Shown here one piece after another: positions 13,843-25,610 of a stretch of 64,000 nucleotides of DNA (position 1 is its first letter; each line of letters begins with the position of its first letter). Both the position numbers and the translations under genes were made by a program. The DNA is from Glandiceps talaboti. Taxonomy: Eukaryota > Hemichordata > Enteropneusta > Spengelidae. The stretch is from assembly GCF_964340395.1 (NCBI RefSeq), contig NC_135552.1:10857194-10921193 (forward strand), given 5' to 3'. Below the pieces are notes generated by a model. It ran no database searches. It was not told the DNA's origin and saw only the letters and a program-made list of their open reading frames with translations.

Positions 13843-14815
13843 TCAAGCTTCATCACTACTGCTACTACTGCTGCTGCTGCTGCTGGAGCTGCTGCTGCTG
13901 CTGCTGGAGCTGCTACTGCTTGTGCCACTTTTACCTTTGGAAGATGACCTTTTTCGTTCTCTTGACTTCCCTTTATCCTTGGGTATTTTAGTTTTCTTCT
14001 TACCCTTGTCCCCTTCTGTTTTTCTCTTAGTCTTGTCTCGTTCCTTCTTTGGTTTCCTTTCACGTTCCTTCTTTGGTCTCTTTTCTCGTTCCTTCTTTGG
14101 TTTCTTTTCTCGTTCCTTCTTTGGTTTCTTTTCTCGTTTTTCTTTCCCCTTATCATCCTTTGCCTTCTCTTCACGTGGCCCTGTATCCGTTTTTACGCCT
14201 ACAGTACCAGGATGTTTTGGTTCAGACTCAACTGGAACTTGTTGTGTGCTGATAATCTCTCTTGGTGGTGTCTCTTTGATAGTTGTATCTCCCATCATTT
14301 GTCCAGTTGTTCCTTCAACTCTTGGTTCAGGAACTACTGTAGTCCCCGGTATCGCCCCTAGAGCCCCTACTGATCTCGATTCTATGATGGGTCCTACATC
14401 AGGAAGGAGATCAGTTGCAATGCCTGGTGGTGGTGGTGCATTGAGGCCTCGTTCTACATCTCTTATTGGACCCCTTATGACACTTGCCATGTCAGATGGC
14501 CCACCACCCTGACCAGTACCAGACCACTCACTACTTGGGTCAGTACGAGACGACCAACCACCCTGACCAGTACCAGACGACCCACCACCTGGACCAGTAC
14601 CAGGCGACCCACCGCCCGGACCAGCACCATCTAAATTAGAAGCAAATGTGTCGTACGTTCCCACTTCAGGCAGTAGAGGTGACCCTTCTCCCCCTATGCT
14701 TGGCATAGCGGATGCACTGGTTCGGGCCTTTTTCTCCATCCGCTTTTTATATACACCCACTCCAACAGCAGCGCCGAGTCCAAAAGTGGCTATGGGAATA
14801 ACGACATTAGGCCAT
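13843..14815 (-). CDS. gene B, exon 11: membrane segment and charged cytoplasmic tail
   Basis: Starts after acceptor tcttttcag in phase 2 with Trp as first whole codon. It gives WPNVVIPIATFGLGAAVGVG, a membrane helix, then basic YKKRMEKKAR as stop-transfer. The tail has a TYDTFAS motif shared with gene A, a Gly/Pro/Ser/Thr-rich part (repeats like GTGQGG), a Lys/Glu-rich stretch of KPKKERE repeats and about 24 Ser before the final DEA. The exon encodes 323 residues; the whole model gives 579 (557 if exon 6 is skipped). The GTG codon at 14760 is internal, not a start. Function unknown. Confidence 0.8.
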
Positions 14816-15507
14816 CTGAAAAGATTAGTTACAAATATAGTTATTCAACAATAACTTAGTGTTTAATTAATAATGGCAATTATGGCGAAATGGCAATATA
14901 TATAGAAACAATTGTCAGTTGCATATGGTAGGGTATGCTATGACATATTATAGAAAATCGTCATTACGCAAATTAAAGTTATGGTTGTCGTGGAAACGTG
15001 AAGCCAAAGTATTCCAAGAGACGATGTAAGGGAAAATTGCAAAAATATTGTTTCAAAAGCACTTGGGCAAGTTTGCATGCAAACTTGAGAGCAAATTGTG
15101 CTTTTTTTCCTTACCGATACATACACACATACATTTATAATTTGCTATTGCGATTACATAGTAATTGAAGACGCCCATATGTAATTATACTAGGATCTCT
15201 TTCCATATGTAAATGCCAAGAGTTTGAAAAACTCTGTGTACTTGAAAAACTTTTCACAAATTGAACAGCACATACAATGACGTAAGCATTGTAAACAACG
15301 ACATAAACAACACATAATGACGTAAACATCAGATAAAAATATGTAAACATCACATATAATGACGGAAAGCGCACAAATGATGACAATGTAAACATCACAT
15401 TTGATGACGTATATATCATATATTAAACGTCACATACATAAACATTACAGATAATGATGATGTAAACATAACACACAAAACATGTAGTGATGTCAATTTC
15501 AACATAC
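14816..15507 (-). other. gene B intron 10 with TGACGT-rich degenerate repeat
   Basis: About 15260-15500 is a degenerate tandem repeat around ATGACGTAAACATCACAT with several TGACG cores. No coding signal seen. Confidence 0.6.
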
Positions 15508-15780
15508 TGTTCGCTCAGCCACTGCGTCCAATTACTTTGACTTTGACCTTGAGAACTTTGACTGTTATCTCCATTATTGTTTTGGTCTTCCTGGGTGCCG
15601 TCGTCTTGACTACCGTCTTCATTTGAACTCTCTCCCTCTCCTCCAGGTTCGGTGTTCATGGGCTGTGTGCTCGTCCGACTGCTTTCATTCTCTTCGTCCT
15701 GTGTACTAGTATTCTGAGTGGTCGTAGCGTCGTTGCTGCAACATTCGTTTTTACCACAGCAATGTTCGTCCTCGCCACAT
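15508..15780 (-). CDS. gene B, exon 10: last Cys repeat and Ser/Thr/Gln-rich stalk
   Basis: A 273-nt phase 2-2 exon (acceptor ctctgttccag, donor gtatgt). It begins with Cys-GEDEH-Cys-Cys-GKNE-Cys-Cys, the seventh Cys unit, which lacks the final Cys. It then runs through about 70 residues rich in S, T, Q, N, E and D, typical of an extended and probably O-glycosylated stalk. It ends NWTQWLSE before joining the membrane exon. The frame running past the donor is intronic. Confidence 0.8.
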
Positions 15781-16190
15781 CTGGAACAGAGTGCAGATAT
15801 TGACAATATTGATCTGTAAGCTTGAAACCTGCGCTAGCTGCAACTGGGACTTTTTTCCATCAAGTAACCAAAGTCTTTATTCACTACACTGAAAAATGCT
15901 AAATTATTTACAAAAAATACATTGTGTATGCTAATTAGTCGTCAAGGAGGACTACAGAAACAAGTTGAAGGCGCTGATTTTTGGGTGCGGACCCCAAAAT
16001 CAATGTACAGCTACCAAAAATATATTTACCCACAGGTGATGCAGTGCTGTTCAGAGTGTACGATATTCTGAGTAAGTTATTGTAAATAACAAAACATATT
16101 TTTTTTAAAAGTTCACTGTAGCTTTAACATCTATACCAGTTGGGTGGTTTACCATCACAACCGCCTCCTCCACCACCACCACCACCATCT

Positions 16191-16235
<45 letters not shown>

Positions 16236-16339
16236 TCACCATCACTACCACCATCGTCGTCGTCATCATCATTTCACACATTTTTTACAAGACAGTATAT
16301 TAATTTCACACTGAAGATTACCCTTTGCTATCAATGTTA

Positions 16340-16383
<44 letters not shown>

Positions 16384-16506
16384 GATAATTTGTAATGCGC
16401 CTCATCTCCGAAGAGCTCGAAGCGCAGAGGAAGAGTGGATACAGAAATAGTTAATTGAAATGTGATTTCAAGGTAATGTGTATTAAATAAAATAAACCGT
16501 ACATAC
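15781..16506 (-). other. gene B intron 9
   Basis: Contains part of a dispersed repeat at about 15833-16085 that recurs inverted at about 21290-21500. Microsatellites (CCA)n/(CAA)n lie at about 16159-16266 and (AAT)n at 16338-16383. Confidence 0.6.
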
Positions 16507-16569
16507 TTGTCTTCTTCACACGAGTCACAACATTTGTTAATTCCACAACAAGTCTGACTCTCGTTGCAT
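16507..16569 (-). CDS. gene B, exon 9: Cys repeat 6
   Basis: A 63-nt phase 2-2 exon (acceptor attcctag, donor gtatgt). It encodes Cys-NESQT-CC-GINK-CC-DS-Cys-EEDK, with two rather than three residues before the last Cys. Confidence 0.75.
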
Positions 16570-16723
16570 CTAGGAATCGAATGATATAAAACGACGTTAT
16601 GTCAAGTGTGTGACTACTGTTGTTTTCCAAAGAGCTCGAGGAAAGACGTATTTAGAAGTACGATCGTTTGCAGAACTTAACGATATGCTGCAAATCAATT
16701 TAAAATTATAAAGATTTCCTTAC

Positions 16724-16780
16724 TTGCATATGAATGGACAACAAACATCGGTTCCACAGCAAAATTCGAAGAAGCTACAT
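16724..16780 (-). CDS. gene B, exon 8: Cys repeat 5
   Basis: A 57-nt phase 2-2 exon (acceptor aactctag, donor gtaagg). It encodes Cys-SFFEF-CC-GTDV-CC-PFI-Cys and stops shortly after the last Cys. It is more hydrophobic than its neighbours. Confidence 0.75.
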
Positions 16781-17448
16781 CTAGAGTTAAGGATGGAAAA
16801 GATTGCATTTCAGTAATGTAAAACTCACTCATACAGTCGTTTGTGCCACTTTACATGGTGATATGTAGACCTAACTAGCGCCACCTACGACTGTATCTGT
16901 GCAATCTGTAAACTGCTGGAAAAGAGTAATAAATTTGAAAGGTTCATTGTCAGAGGTTTTAATTAATTCCATTATCAACAGTTCATAGTTTCGTGTCTTC
17001 ATTAATTCAACATTATTTAAATAGTCACCTACAAATATAATACCACAGAAAAGGCCACAGCTTGCTCATTCACTCACATTTCGAACCAGTTCTAATTTTT
17101 AGTTTATTTTAGTGAATGCTTTTGATTATGTCGTCGTCATGGCAATCTCTTGATTGCTGAAAATTCATTACATCCCATTTGTTCCAATTCATTTACATTT
17201 ATATCAATAATGACACGCTACCGTGTGTACTCCCGCCATATAGATTGAAGAAATAGTCTCCTGTCCATATATATATACGTCACATACATATTGAAGTAAC
17301 AAATATTGGCGAATTTGCTTCGACGGCTAAACTGGTTATTACTTCTATTCCAGCTTGTTGTAGTACACTTTTTTCCTGCAAACACGTGTTGTGAGCTGGT
17401 GGCGCAACTTAAATAAATCTTGACCCATGCGACAATACTAAAACTTAC
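16781..17448 (-). other. gene B intron 7
   Basis: Unremarkable AT-rich intron; nothing else recognised. Confidence 0.5.
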
Positions 17449-17514
17449 GTCACATTCGTACAGTTGTGGTTACAGCACTCATTTTCTCCACAACAGTACG
17501 AATTTGGAAGACAC
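17449..17514 (-). CDS. gene B, exon 7: Cys repeat 4
   Basis: A 66-nt phase 2-2 exon (acceptor attcacag, donor gtaagt). It encodes Cys-LPNSY-CC-GENE-CC-NHN-Cys-TNV. The N-C-T triplet after CC is also an N-glycosylation sequon, as in the three preceding repeats (N-C-T or N-C-S). Confidence 0.8.
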
Positions 17515-18248
17515 CTGTGAATATGAAAAATAATATATCTTAGGTTATACTGGTTTCTGACGTCACTCAATGATTACGTTAGTGTTTACATTCATCTAGA
17601 TAGTTTACAATACTGATATTTCAGAATATTTATAACTTTTTTATTTAAACATTATAAGTTAACTAACTTTGAGTATTATGTTTCTGTAGAAATGGTTCGT
17701 GACCAACTAAAGAAGTTTATAGCTAAAGTTGGACAATGTTGTCTGCTCTAGTGTCACGTGATTGTTCTTATTATTCTACGAATGAACTGTTTCAATGTAT
17801 CATTGCAAAATGCTGACACAAAAGTTGTACACAGGAAATATAGTACCACCTAGTAGCCTAGCCATACTTTGATTTGAATTTTTTTATAAATCTGAAATTG
17901 GTCAAAATATCTGTGAATCAGTGCATGATTTTTTACATATCTGGAAATGCCAGCTGGCAGCCATATTGAAAAATGGCGGCCATATTTGAAGTGCACTCTC
18001 CCTGTGTAGCGCCTCCTCGCAGTCATTACACTCCCCGCATTTCAAAGTGAAGGGAGGGTGTTTCAAGTAGCCAACGTTGTTTTCACAATTTGTGTACTAA
18101 ATGAATTACTTTTAACAAATGCCAATGTCAAAAGTGAACAATCGTGTAAACTATCCACTTAATTGTATCATAGACGCAACACACATAACAACAAACAATA
18201 TCAAAGGAAGACGTAAAGAAATAAATAGAAATGTAGTACGTCTCGTAC
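17515..18248 (-). other. gene B intron 6
   Basis: No gene. It includes a self-complementary stretch near 17950-17990 containing AAAATGGCGGCCATATT, probably from a dispersed repeat. Confidence 0.4.
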
Positions 18249-18314
18249 CATATATCCGTACAGTTATGTTCACAGCATGTATCGTTATCACAGCAGTACT
18301 CATCTACGTCACAT
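18249..18314 (-). CDS. gene B, exon 6: Cys repeat 3 with defective acceptor
   Basis: Same 66-nt length and phase as exons 4, 5 and 7, encoding Cys-DVDEY-CC-DNDT-CC-EHN-Cys-TDI. The bases just before it are GG instead of AG, and the donor (gtacga) is weak. The coding part is intact. Either it is skipped, or it is spliced unusually, or the assembly has a base error. Skipping it would keep the frame. Confidence 0.5.
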
Positions 18315-19086
18315 CCATATAATATAGTTTGTTCCAACAAATCTATCGGTGAAGAATGTTTGTATCTTCAAAGAGAACAAACGATGCATCATTACTAAAT
18401 TGTAATTGTTGGCAATCAAATTCACCCTGGTCAAAACACAGGGACATTTAACCATATGAAGGTATTGCATGCCCCGTTACATTTACCAATCGATATGCAG
18501 AAGTAAAGATAAAATTTCTGTAAGTCCATCAGTTACTTGGTGACATACATTATGTACATGTGTACATGTACTAGTATTCTCCCCTGTACAGTGTACAATT
18601 TTTCTCAAAGTGAAAAATATTTAAAATAAAAACCACATTTCAGTATATCAAATGTCAATGTCGATGCATACCTTCTATGACAATTGTTCTGGCATTGTTA
18701 GAACAGTTGATTGCATAGTAGGGATTTCCTGAACATTTTTATGCGTATAATAAATTACGTCATCGGCTCGTTTATGAGTAATATCTTGATACCAGGTTTG
18801 AGTTCAGTCAGTCACAAGTGATAGCCAAGTGTGTACTTCAATAAGTACAATACTTTAAGTACCTTATAAACATGCATCATAAACTATACCCAAGCACGTG
18901 TAAACTCAGTTGTACCCCTTTAAATCTCATGTAACCGACGAGGGCGCTCCAAGGCGATGGTACATGGGCGTGATCTAAGCAAATTTCAAGGTTGTGAGGG
19001 AGACTAAACTTAACACTATGTACAACCCAGAACTCGTAAAAATCATCAAATGTTCTGGGCCGTTAACCAAATGTTTTTTCACTTGC
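18315..19086 (-). other. gene B intron 5
   Basis: Contains the second copy of the dispersed repeat also found in gene A intron 2 (here about 18660-18925). Confidence 0.55.
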
Positions 19087-19152
19087 CTGGTCTGTGTACA
19101 GTTGTATTCGCAACACGTATCGTTATCACAGCAGTATTCATTGATGTCACAG
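19087..19152 (-). CDS. gene B, exon 5: Cys repeat 2
   Basis: A 66-nt phase 2-2 exon with acceptor ttttaacag. It encodes Cys-DINEY-CC-DNDT-CC-EYN-Cys-TQT. The donor implied by the shared exon length is GC type (AG|gcaagt), which matches the consensus for GC-AG introns. Confidence 0.75.
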
Positions 19153-20011
19153 CTGTTAAAATTATAAAGAAATATGTTACATAAATGATACATTAATTAT
19201 TCTTACTCTTGCCCTCGGGCGTTTGCTTTCAGTAATGGTAAAGTCATGAAACGGTGGTATCATCCTTATTACCATGGTCTATTTTGTGGATAACAGAAAA
19301 TCACTAAGGCAGTAGACTTGAACATAAGATGCAGAAGTTCTAAATAACCTATTAGGAACACGTTTCGTTTAACATATTAAAGCTTAGCTATAGGTTTCGG
19401 CTCGCCATTTACAACCCTTGTACCAGTTGTCTAGTAATATTGTGTTGATGATAACATCGTTTTATCAGTAGTAATCAATTAAAACTGAAAAGTTGTTTCC
19501 TTATCACAATATCAAACACTGAGACATATATTGATACAAAATACATTGAGTGTCTCTGATGCCATGTTCTTATCGGTTTGTTTTTTGTTTGTGAAAGTTA
19601 GTCACATTGCCATATACAATATGTCTAACTTTTACAGACATAAACAAACTGATAAAATCATCGCATGCATCTACATCTGAAGCTCCCGCTATTGTTTTTG
19701 TTTCAATGTACGACAGTTGGTAGTGTGATAAGAAGACATTTTAGCACCTTCAAAGCCAGTTTTTATTGTCCACCACTGATAAAATAACGTTCTGATCAAC
19801 AGCATTTCTAGGCAACTGATGCAAAGGTAGTAAATGGGACAGGAAGTATAACTTTAAATCTGTTAGTACTGAGACTACATGTTTAAATCGTGCATTTATC
19901 TAAATTTGTCCCCAAAGAAGATACCTGTGCAGTCGGGTTGCCACAGCTGTATCACGTCAGCCTAGCCAACAGTGACGAGGAGAATGAAATAATTGGAGGA
20001 GTGTGACCTGC
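19153..20011 (-). other. gene B intron 4
   Basis: AT-rich intron; no other feature recognised. Confidence 0.4.
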
Positions 20012-20077
20012 CTTGTTCGTGAACAGTTGTATTTACAGCAAGTATCGTTACCACAGCAGTACTCGTCCAAACCACAT
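20012..20077 (-). CDS. gene B, exon 4: Cys repeat 1
   Basis: A 66-nt phase 2-2 exon with acceptor tattgacag. It encodes Cys-GLDEY-CC-GNDT-CC-KYN-Cys-SRT. The donor at the conserved position is again GC type (AG|gcaggt). A GT four bases further on would break the phase. Confidence 0.75.
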
Positions 20078-20562
20078 CTGTCAATATAACGTGTAAAACA
20101 AATCTCATTAAAACCGCGTAGTACATGTACATGAATACGTAAGCGAATACAACCATCGTGAAGGAAGAAACAAACAAACAAACAATGACTTGATAAACAA
20201 GGGTGATTCTGTGAATAATTTTACCCCTAAAATGGCAATGGCATATACGTTTTTGATTGACATTGCCCCTATAGTATGAAATAACATAACAATTTATGAA
20301 TACCATACCCCTTTCCCTGCAAAAAAAGTAGATATACGTTTGATAATGACATGGCCATAAAAATGGGATTTTATGTATATCTTTTCGACTGGCATAACCC
20401 CCCACCCCACCCCACCCCCACCCGGTCATTGAACACTGATGAATGGCATGACTCTAAAAATTGCTGGATATATGCCATGACCATTAATTAAAAGGCAATA
20501 CCAATTATCGCTGTATTTGTATATGTATATGGTGGACTTATTTCTGTCATTGAGCCTTCAAA

Positions 20563-20910
20563 GATGATGTAATATCTAGAGTGTAATGTAATGATGATGT
20601 AATATCTAGAGTGCAATATAATGATGATGTAATATCTAGAGTGTAATGTAATGATGATGTAATATCTAGAGTGTAATGTAATGATGATGTAATATCTAGA
20701 GTGTAATGTAATGATGATGTAATATCTAGAATGTAATGTAATGATGATGTAATATCTAGAGTGTAATGTAATGATGATGTAATATCTAGAGTGTAATGTA
20801 ATGATGATGTAATATCTAGAATGTAATGTAATGATGATGTAATATCTAGAGTGTCACGTAATGATGACGTAATATCTAGAGTGTCATGTAATGATGATGT
20901 AATATCTACA
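20563..20910. repeat. 30-bp minisatellite, about 12 copies
   Basis: The unit is like ATGATGATGTAATATCTAGA followed by GTGTAATGTA. Most copies are nearly identical; the last two carry TGACG variants. The Asp-Ile-Thr-Ser-Ser-Leu frame on the minus strand is a repeat artefact. Confidence 0.95.
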
Positions 20911-20944
20911 AACATTGACAATACTAAATAAATTAAACATTTTG

Positions 20945-21076
20945 TTCATAATAACTCGTCACAAAGTATCGACTATAAGGAATAACTATTGTGGTATTTC
21001 TATACTCTGATTCATAATAACTCGTCACAAAGTATTGACTATAAGGAATGATTATTGCGGTATTTCTATACTCTGA
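20945..21076. repeat. 66-bp tandem duplication
   Basis: Two adjacent copies (20945-21010 and 21011-21076) differing at a handful of bases, starting TTCATAATAACTCGTCACAA. Confidence 0.9.
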
Positions 21077-21626
21077 TTTGTAGTCTTACTTGCCCGAATA
21101 TTGTTGATGTTTACAACCGTTTACATTTTTAAGCTCACTAAATATTTTATTTTCCTTTGATTTCATTGTTTGTGACGACCGTGATTTTGATAACGGCATG
21201 CCTTCATGAAATCGTTTTGATAATTGATACATATTCAAATGATAAACATGTACTCAATCACACTGTGTATACTAAAGACGAAATGTCTACTAGCTGCAAC
21301 TGGGATGGGTTTTTTTGAAAATGTTTCTTAGGTACAATAACTTACTGATAATATCGTACCCAGTTCACAGTATTGCATCACCTGTGTATAAACGTATATT
21401 TTTGAAGCTATAAACACGATAAATCAAATCAATTTGATATTTGGGTCCGCACCCAAAATTAGCGCCCTCAACGGCAATCGGGATTTCATCCTGTTTCTAT
21501 ACTGCTTATGGATAATAACAACCACTGATTAGCATGAACAATGTCCAATTATGATTTTATCAATTTCCAGTGAACATATTGTGGTCGTCTGGTTTAAAAA
21601 TGATACTCCAGTTGTAATACAAACTA

Positions 21627-22164
21627 TAGTCTTGCTGCTAGACGTTCGGGCTTTCTTTCGATGCTATAACTATAAGCGAACGAAGTTCGCATGTGAGGGC
21701 CTGCCCGAACAGTCTAGCGAATGTCATTTTCAGACCGGACATTCCATTGAGATTACATTGAGCGGTGGGTTGGGCCATCTATGCATATATATACTTTAAT
21801 ATATTCAATAACCTATGACCTCGGGGAATCTCTGCATGCAAGTGTTGACAAACACATTTACGTCATTACTATGGCTTATCGGTTTATGGTAATTGTGAGT
21901 TTGATGAGTGTGTAGACGTTGTCATTCACACATTTCAGTTAACGCATTGGTGGTTATTTATACAAGCCCCTCCTTAAGATGAATATGCATGAAAATTTAG
22001 CTATTGTCCTCTGTTTGTGCTTGTCGCTAATACGGTTCTCTGATTGGCAGTTATTTATATCCCGATGACATTCGCTAGACCTCGGATGTTCCATCCTCGA
22101 TTGCGTTGTTCGGCTGTGTGTCGTATTTTATCGGAAGAACATCCGAGGGCTAGCTGATAGACTA
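21627..22164. mobile_element. MITE family 1, copy a (538 bp, 9-bp TSD)
   Basis: The ends are TAGTCTTGCTGCTAGAC and the imperfect inverse GCTAGCTGATAGACTA. It is flanked on both sides by the direct repeat TACAAACTA (21618-21626 and 22165-22173). No transposase frame. The small open frame at 21551 is not a gene. Confidence 0.85.
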
Positions 22165-22481
22165 TACAAACTAGTACAGTTTTAACATGGTGAACAGATT
22201 CTAAACCAAACTTTCACTCAAGATTTAAACTTACCACTACACTACCTACAGATAGTATTGACCACTAATTAACAGATACAATGTCTTTTTTATAAGTAAC
22301 TACTTGCCGATATTTAGTAAAAAAAATATCTCCATTGCAGCTAGTGCAAGTTTAATATGTTGTATGGTTTGTGATGGATATCTGTCTATGTGAAGTAGCT
22401 GTGCAGTGTTGTATCACTATTAATACATATGTTGTCCTGAACAATTGTTGACAGAGTGTATTTGAAATATTGCCTACTTAC

Positions 22482-22517
22482 GGCGACCCCGTACAAATAT
22501 ACTGGTCCTCACTGGCT
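22482..22517 (-). CDS. gene B, exon 3
   Basis: A 36-nt phase 2-2 exon (acceptor tttttcccgtag, donor gtaagt). It encodes ASEDQYICTGS and provides one Cys before the Cys repeats. It joins in frame to exon 2 (AG+A = Arg) and exon 4 (CC+A = Pro). Confidence 0.65.
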
Positions 22518-25500
22518 CTACGGGAAAAAACAAAATGTATTCAAAGCTTCACTTATTTTGCACGCTATACCAGTAAGTCAGTAAGTGGGCAGTTGGTCTA
22601 AACATTATGTACATGTGGAGAATGGATAAGTAGCTACGTGTCATATTAACAAACGATACTGTTTAGGGATTATGTAGTATTTAGACCAACATGTATCGTC
22701 AGTTGTGAATACACATTGTGTTAGAAACTATACGTGCAAATGTTGTTGTACTCGAATGGCACTGTCACTGTTCTATTTTTATATATTACTTCGAATATAT
22801 GCCGGTCGATAATGCTATGACACCCTAAACTCACTTCGGCGTCCTTGTTACTATAGTTTATACTGTGCACTACAAGAGAGATTTTTGTAATTTTGGTTGC
22901 ATTATCAAAAAGTGTACAAACTTATAGTGTTTTTCATTCTGAAACCTACCCAGACATACCTTGCTATTAGTAATATTCAAACCTGGTATTTAGACAAAAT
23001 ATATCAACGACTCAGTGGAAAAATTAATAATATGCAAGATTACATACACTAACAAGCGACCCTAAGCGCCGCTGGATTTTTTTCATTTTTATTTGTCACT
23101 AAATGGAACAGGAGATGGACAAGGTGAAACTCTGATGCTGTATTTATAAACATTGTCTAGAAACAGTTCATTGGTATGCTACAATTAAGAATAACCATAG
23201 TGAAGTGTTTGCGGTTCCCGGATCAACATCAACATACACCCTCAAAAACTTCCTCACAAAACATATCTCCCGTCATCATTCATTCTGTGAGGTAAAATTG
23301 TTCACTATATATAGTTCATCATCGTAGAAGTGGTTTGTTTTCAGCCAATGGGGTGTACCCGATGAGGAATATTTATTACCCCCAAATCTGCCAAAAGCAG
23401 AAAATTATAGATACCAACTTGACATGAATAAAATCTGGATAGACCGCCCCTAAACCCCTCCCCGACACATACACACAAAATAACAAAGCAATCGTGCCAT
23501 CTGTTTCAGAGGAGAAGTCACTGTCTAAGATATTGATTTTGAACAAAAATATAGAAAAATCTGCTAAAAATAGAAAATGACTCCTATCAACAAATGAACA
23601 AATTTAAATAGACTTCCCATAAGATAAACAGTACATAAACTATCAAAGCAATCCGACTATCGGATTCGAATTCGGAAAAGTGGTAACAAATATCATGACA
23701 TTTTTTACAAAATGTATCCCACAAATCAGCTCAAAATAGAATATGACTCATATATCAACTCGACATGAACAAATCTGAATAGACTATGTACCCATGGGAG
23801 ATGTACATGTACACCGAATATCAAAGCAAACAGAAGCGTGTTTCAGAGAAAAGGTCGAAAATGTCCTTTTTTTGAGCAAAAATACCAAACAAAATCACTA
23901 AAAATAGAAAATGAATCATATCATCTTGGCATGAACAAACCTAATAGCCTCACCAAAGGGACATGCACACCAAATATCAAAGCAATCCGACAGTCGGTTT
24001 CAGAGAAGAAGATGAAAATGGGAAAAGGACAGTGAATGACGGCGGAGAATCAACCTAGCCCTTAAGCTCTGCCCAGCTGTTCCAAACAGTGGGGTAAAAA
24101 GATAAATGAAACACAAATATGACATCAACTGTGCTAGCAACGCCAGAAGACAAATTTTAATGCCATCGAAGACATGCATAGACGTGAATTGGTTTGTGTT
24201 AGTATAAACCAACCGAGAGAAAAAGCTTAGTTAGAAACTCATCTTTCATTTTAACTAACCCAATATTGTGAACGTTTAACATAATAAACTCACCAGATGA
24301 GTAGAAGTATTCCTACATTGTCTATAAATTATAATAAAAGTCTTGCACATCTCCATTACAATCAATTGGAATTATCAAAAAATTCAAATTTTATATTTAA
24401 AATCAAATGAGATAAGAACAATGTGTAAATATGTTTTTTCCTCTAAAGAAGATAAGAGAGACAATGACGATGATGATGATAGTAATGATGGTGGTGCAGG
24501 CGGGATAATAACGATAAAGAGCGGGCTTTCAGAAAAAATCACTATGATATCGATTCGGCATCCACACCTATTTACCCACTTTTCATTTTCTGGCAGGTCA
24601 GAGTCGTTTTTTCATGTCAATGCATGCCCGTAATGTGCACACATAGAACATAAATAAACCAGCAATATTAATTGTTTTTTTTGTGAAGGACGTGTCTGTT
24701 GACCCGTTCTAACTATCAAACCGTTCTCCCAGTATCTAATATTATTTTACTGGTATAGTGTTCGTTTGTACACGCAGTCTACTCCCAGCAATTATTGATG
24801 TAAGTAATTTAGTTGCCCCCCCCCCCCCCACGATTTTACGATTTTAAAGAGTGTGGTTACTGAAATAGTGTGAGGAAATCATTTTCACTCCTTAATCTTT
24901 AGCAATATTTGATAACTCCGCGTTTAGATAGGCAATAAAAATTGATTCGCCATCTGCCAGTGTAATGTTTATTTCGGATATTGGACGTCGCGTGACAGAT
25001 TGACTACATTGGGTCGATCATGTCAAAATTTGACCCATAGTGTCAGTTACAGGTGGCATAGCATTGTAAGCTTACATACACATGAGTGCGATTGATATAC
25101 TTTGATTCTTACATTTTTCAAAAATAATGTCATATAAAATGTTGTGGGAGACAATACAATTCACGGATGATAACACAAAATTGATCAGCATGCAATTCAC
25201 TGGCTCTTCACTTCAAGATACTAGTAACAAGACTACAATTTCTTGCTACATTTTGTCTAAATGAGATAAACCATTTTAACATATTGCAACTAGACTCAGA
25301 CACACAGGCACCAATGTTTAGCTTGATGTCTGCATTTGATGTCTGCAAGGTGGCACGTTAGTTCATTTAATTTAGACATAATGTCACCAGAAACTATATT
25401 AACTCAATCTTCTTATCTTAAAATGTAGTAGCATATGAGTCAGTCTCTTATTGGTTTCACACAGAGTCAGTGAACACTAACATGAATGGGGTTGTAGTTC

Positions 25501-25581
25501 CCATTTCTATTGCCTGGACGTTTTAAGAGGGCATAAAGTGAACCTTGAGAAATATTGAAAAAAGGGGAATCAGAATCTTAC
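22518..25581 (-). other. gene B intron 2
   Basis: Long intron. Its main content is a tandem repeat of about 167 bp at 23390-24035. No other exon recognised. Confidence 0.5.
23390..24035. repeat. diverged tandem repeat, about 167-bp unit, four copies
   Basis: The units begin with CATGAACAAATCTGAATAGA-like sequence near 23424, 23596, 23763 and 23930 and include CAAAGCAATCCGAC and GTTTCAGAGAAGAAG blocks. Copies are diverged, so the array is old. Confidence 0.8.
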
Positions 25582-25610
25582 CTTTCACTGATGACTTCAG
25601 ATACACTAAT
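25582..25610 (-). CDS. gene B, exon 2 (29 nt)
   Basis: Acceptor tttgttaacag, donor gtaaga. It starts in phase 0 and ends with two bases of a codon, encoding ISVSEVISE. Same length and phases as exon 2 of gene A. Confidence 0.6.

Larger units (their letters stand above)
20078..22481 (-). other. gene B intron 3, repeat-rich
   Basis: Contains a 30-bp minisatellite, a 66-bp tandem duplication, a dispersed repeat (about 21290-21500) and a 538-bp inverted-repeat transposon, listed separately. Confidence 0.7.

Noticed and set aside
15423-15507. Extension of the gene B exon 10 frame into a hydrophobic end (CFVCYVYIIIICNVYV)
   Set aside because: A consensus donor at 15507 in the phase needed by the membrane exon, plus the homologous join in gene A, makes this intron.
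21551-21799. 82-codon plus-strand frame over MITE copy a
   Set aside because: It crosses the transposon boundary and has no coding character; the similar frame at 36048-36275 has the same origin.
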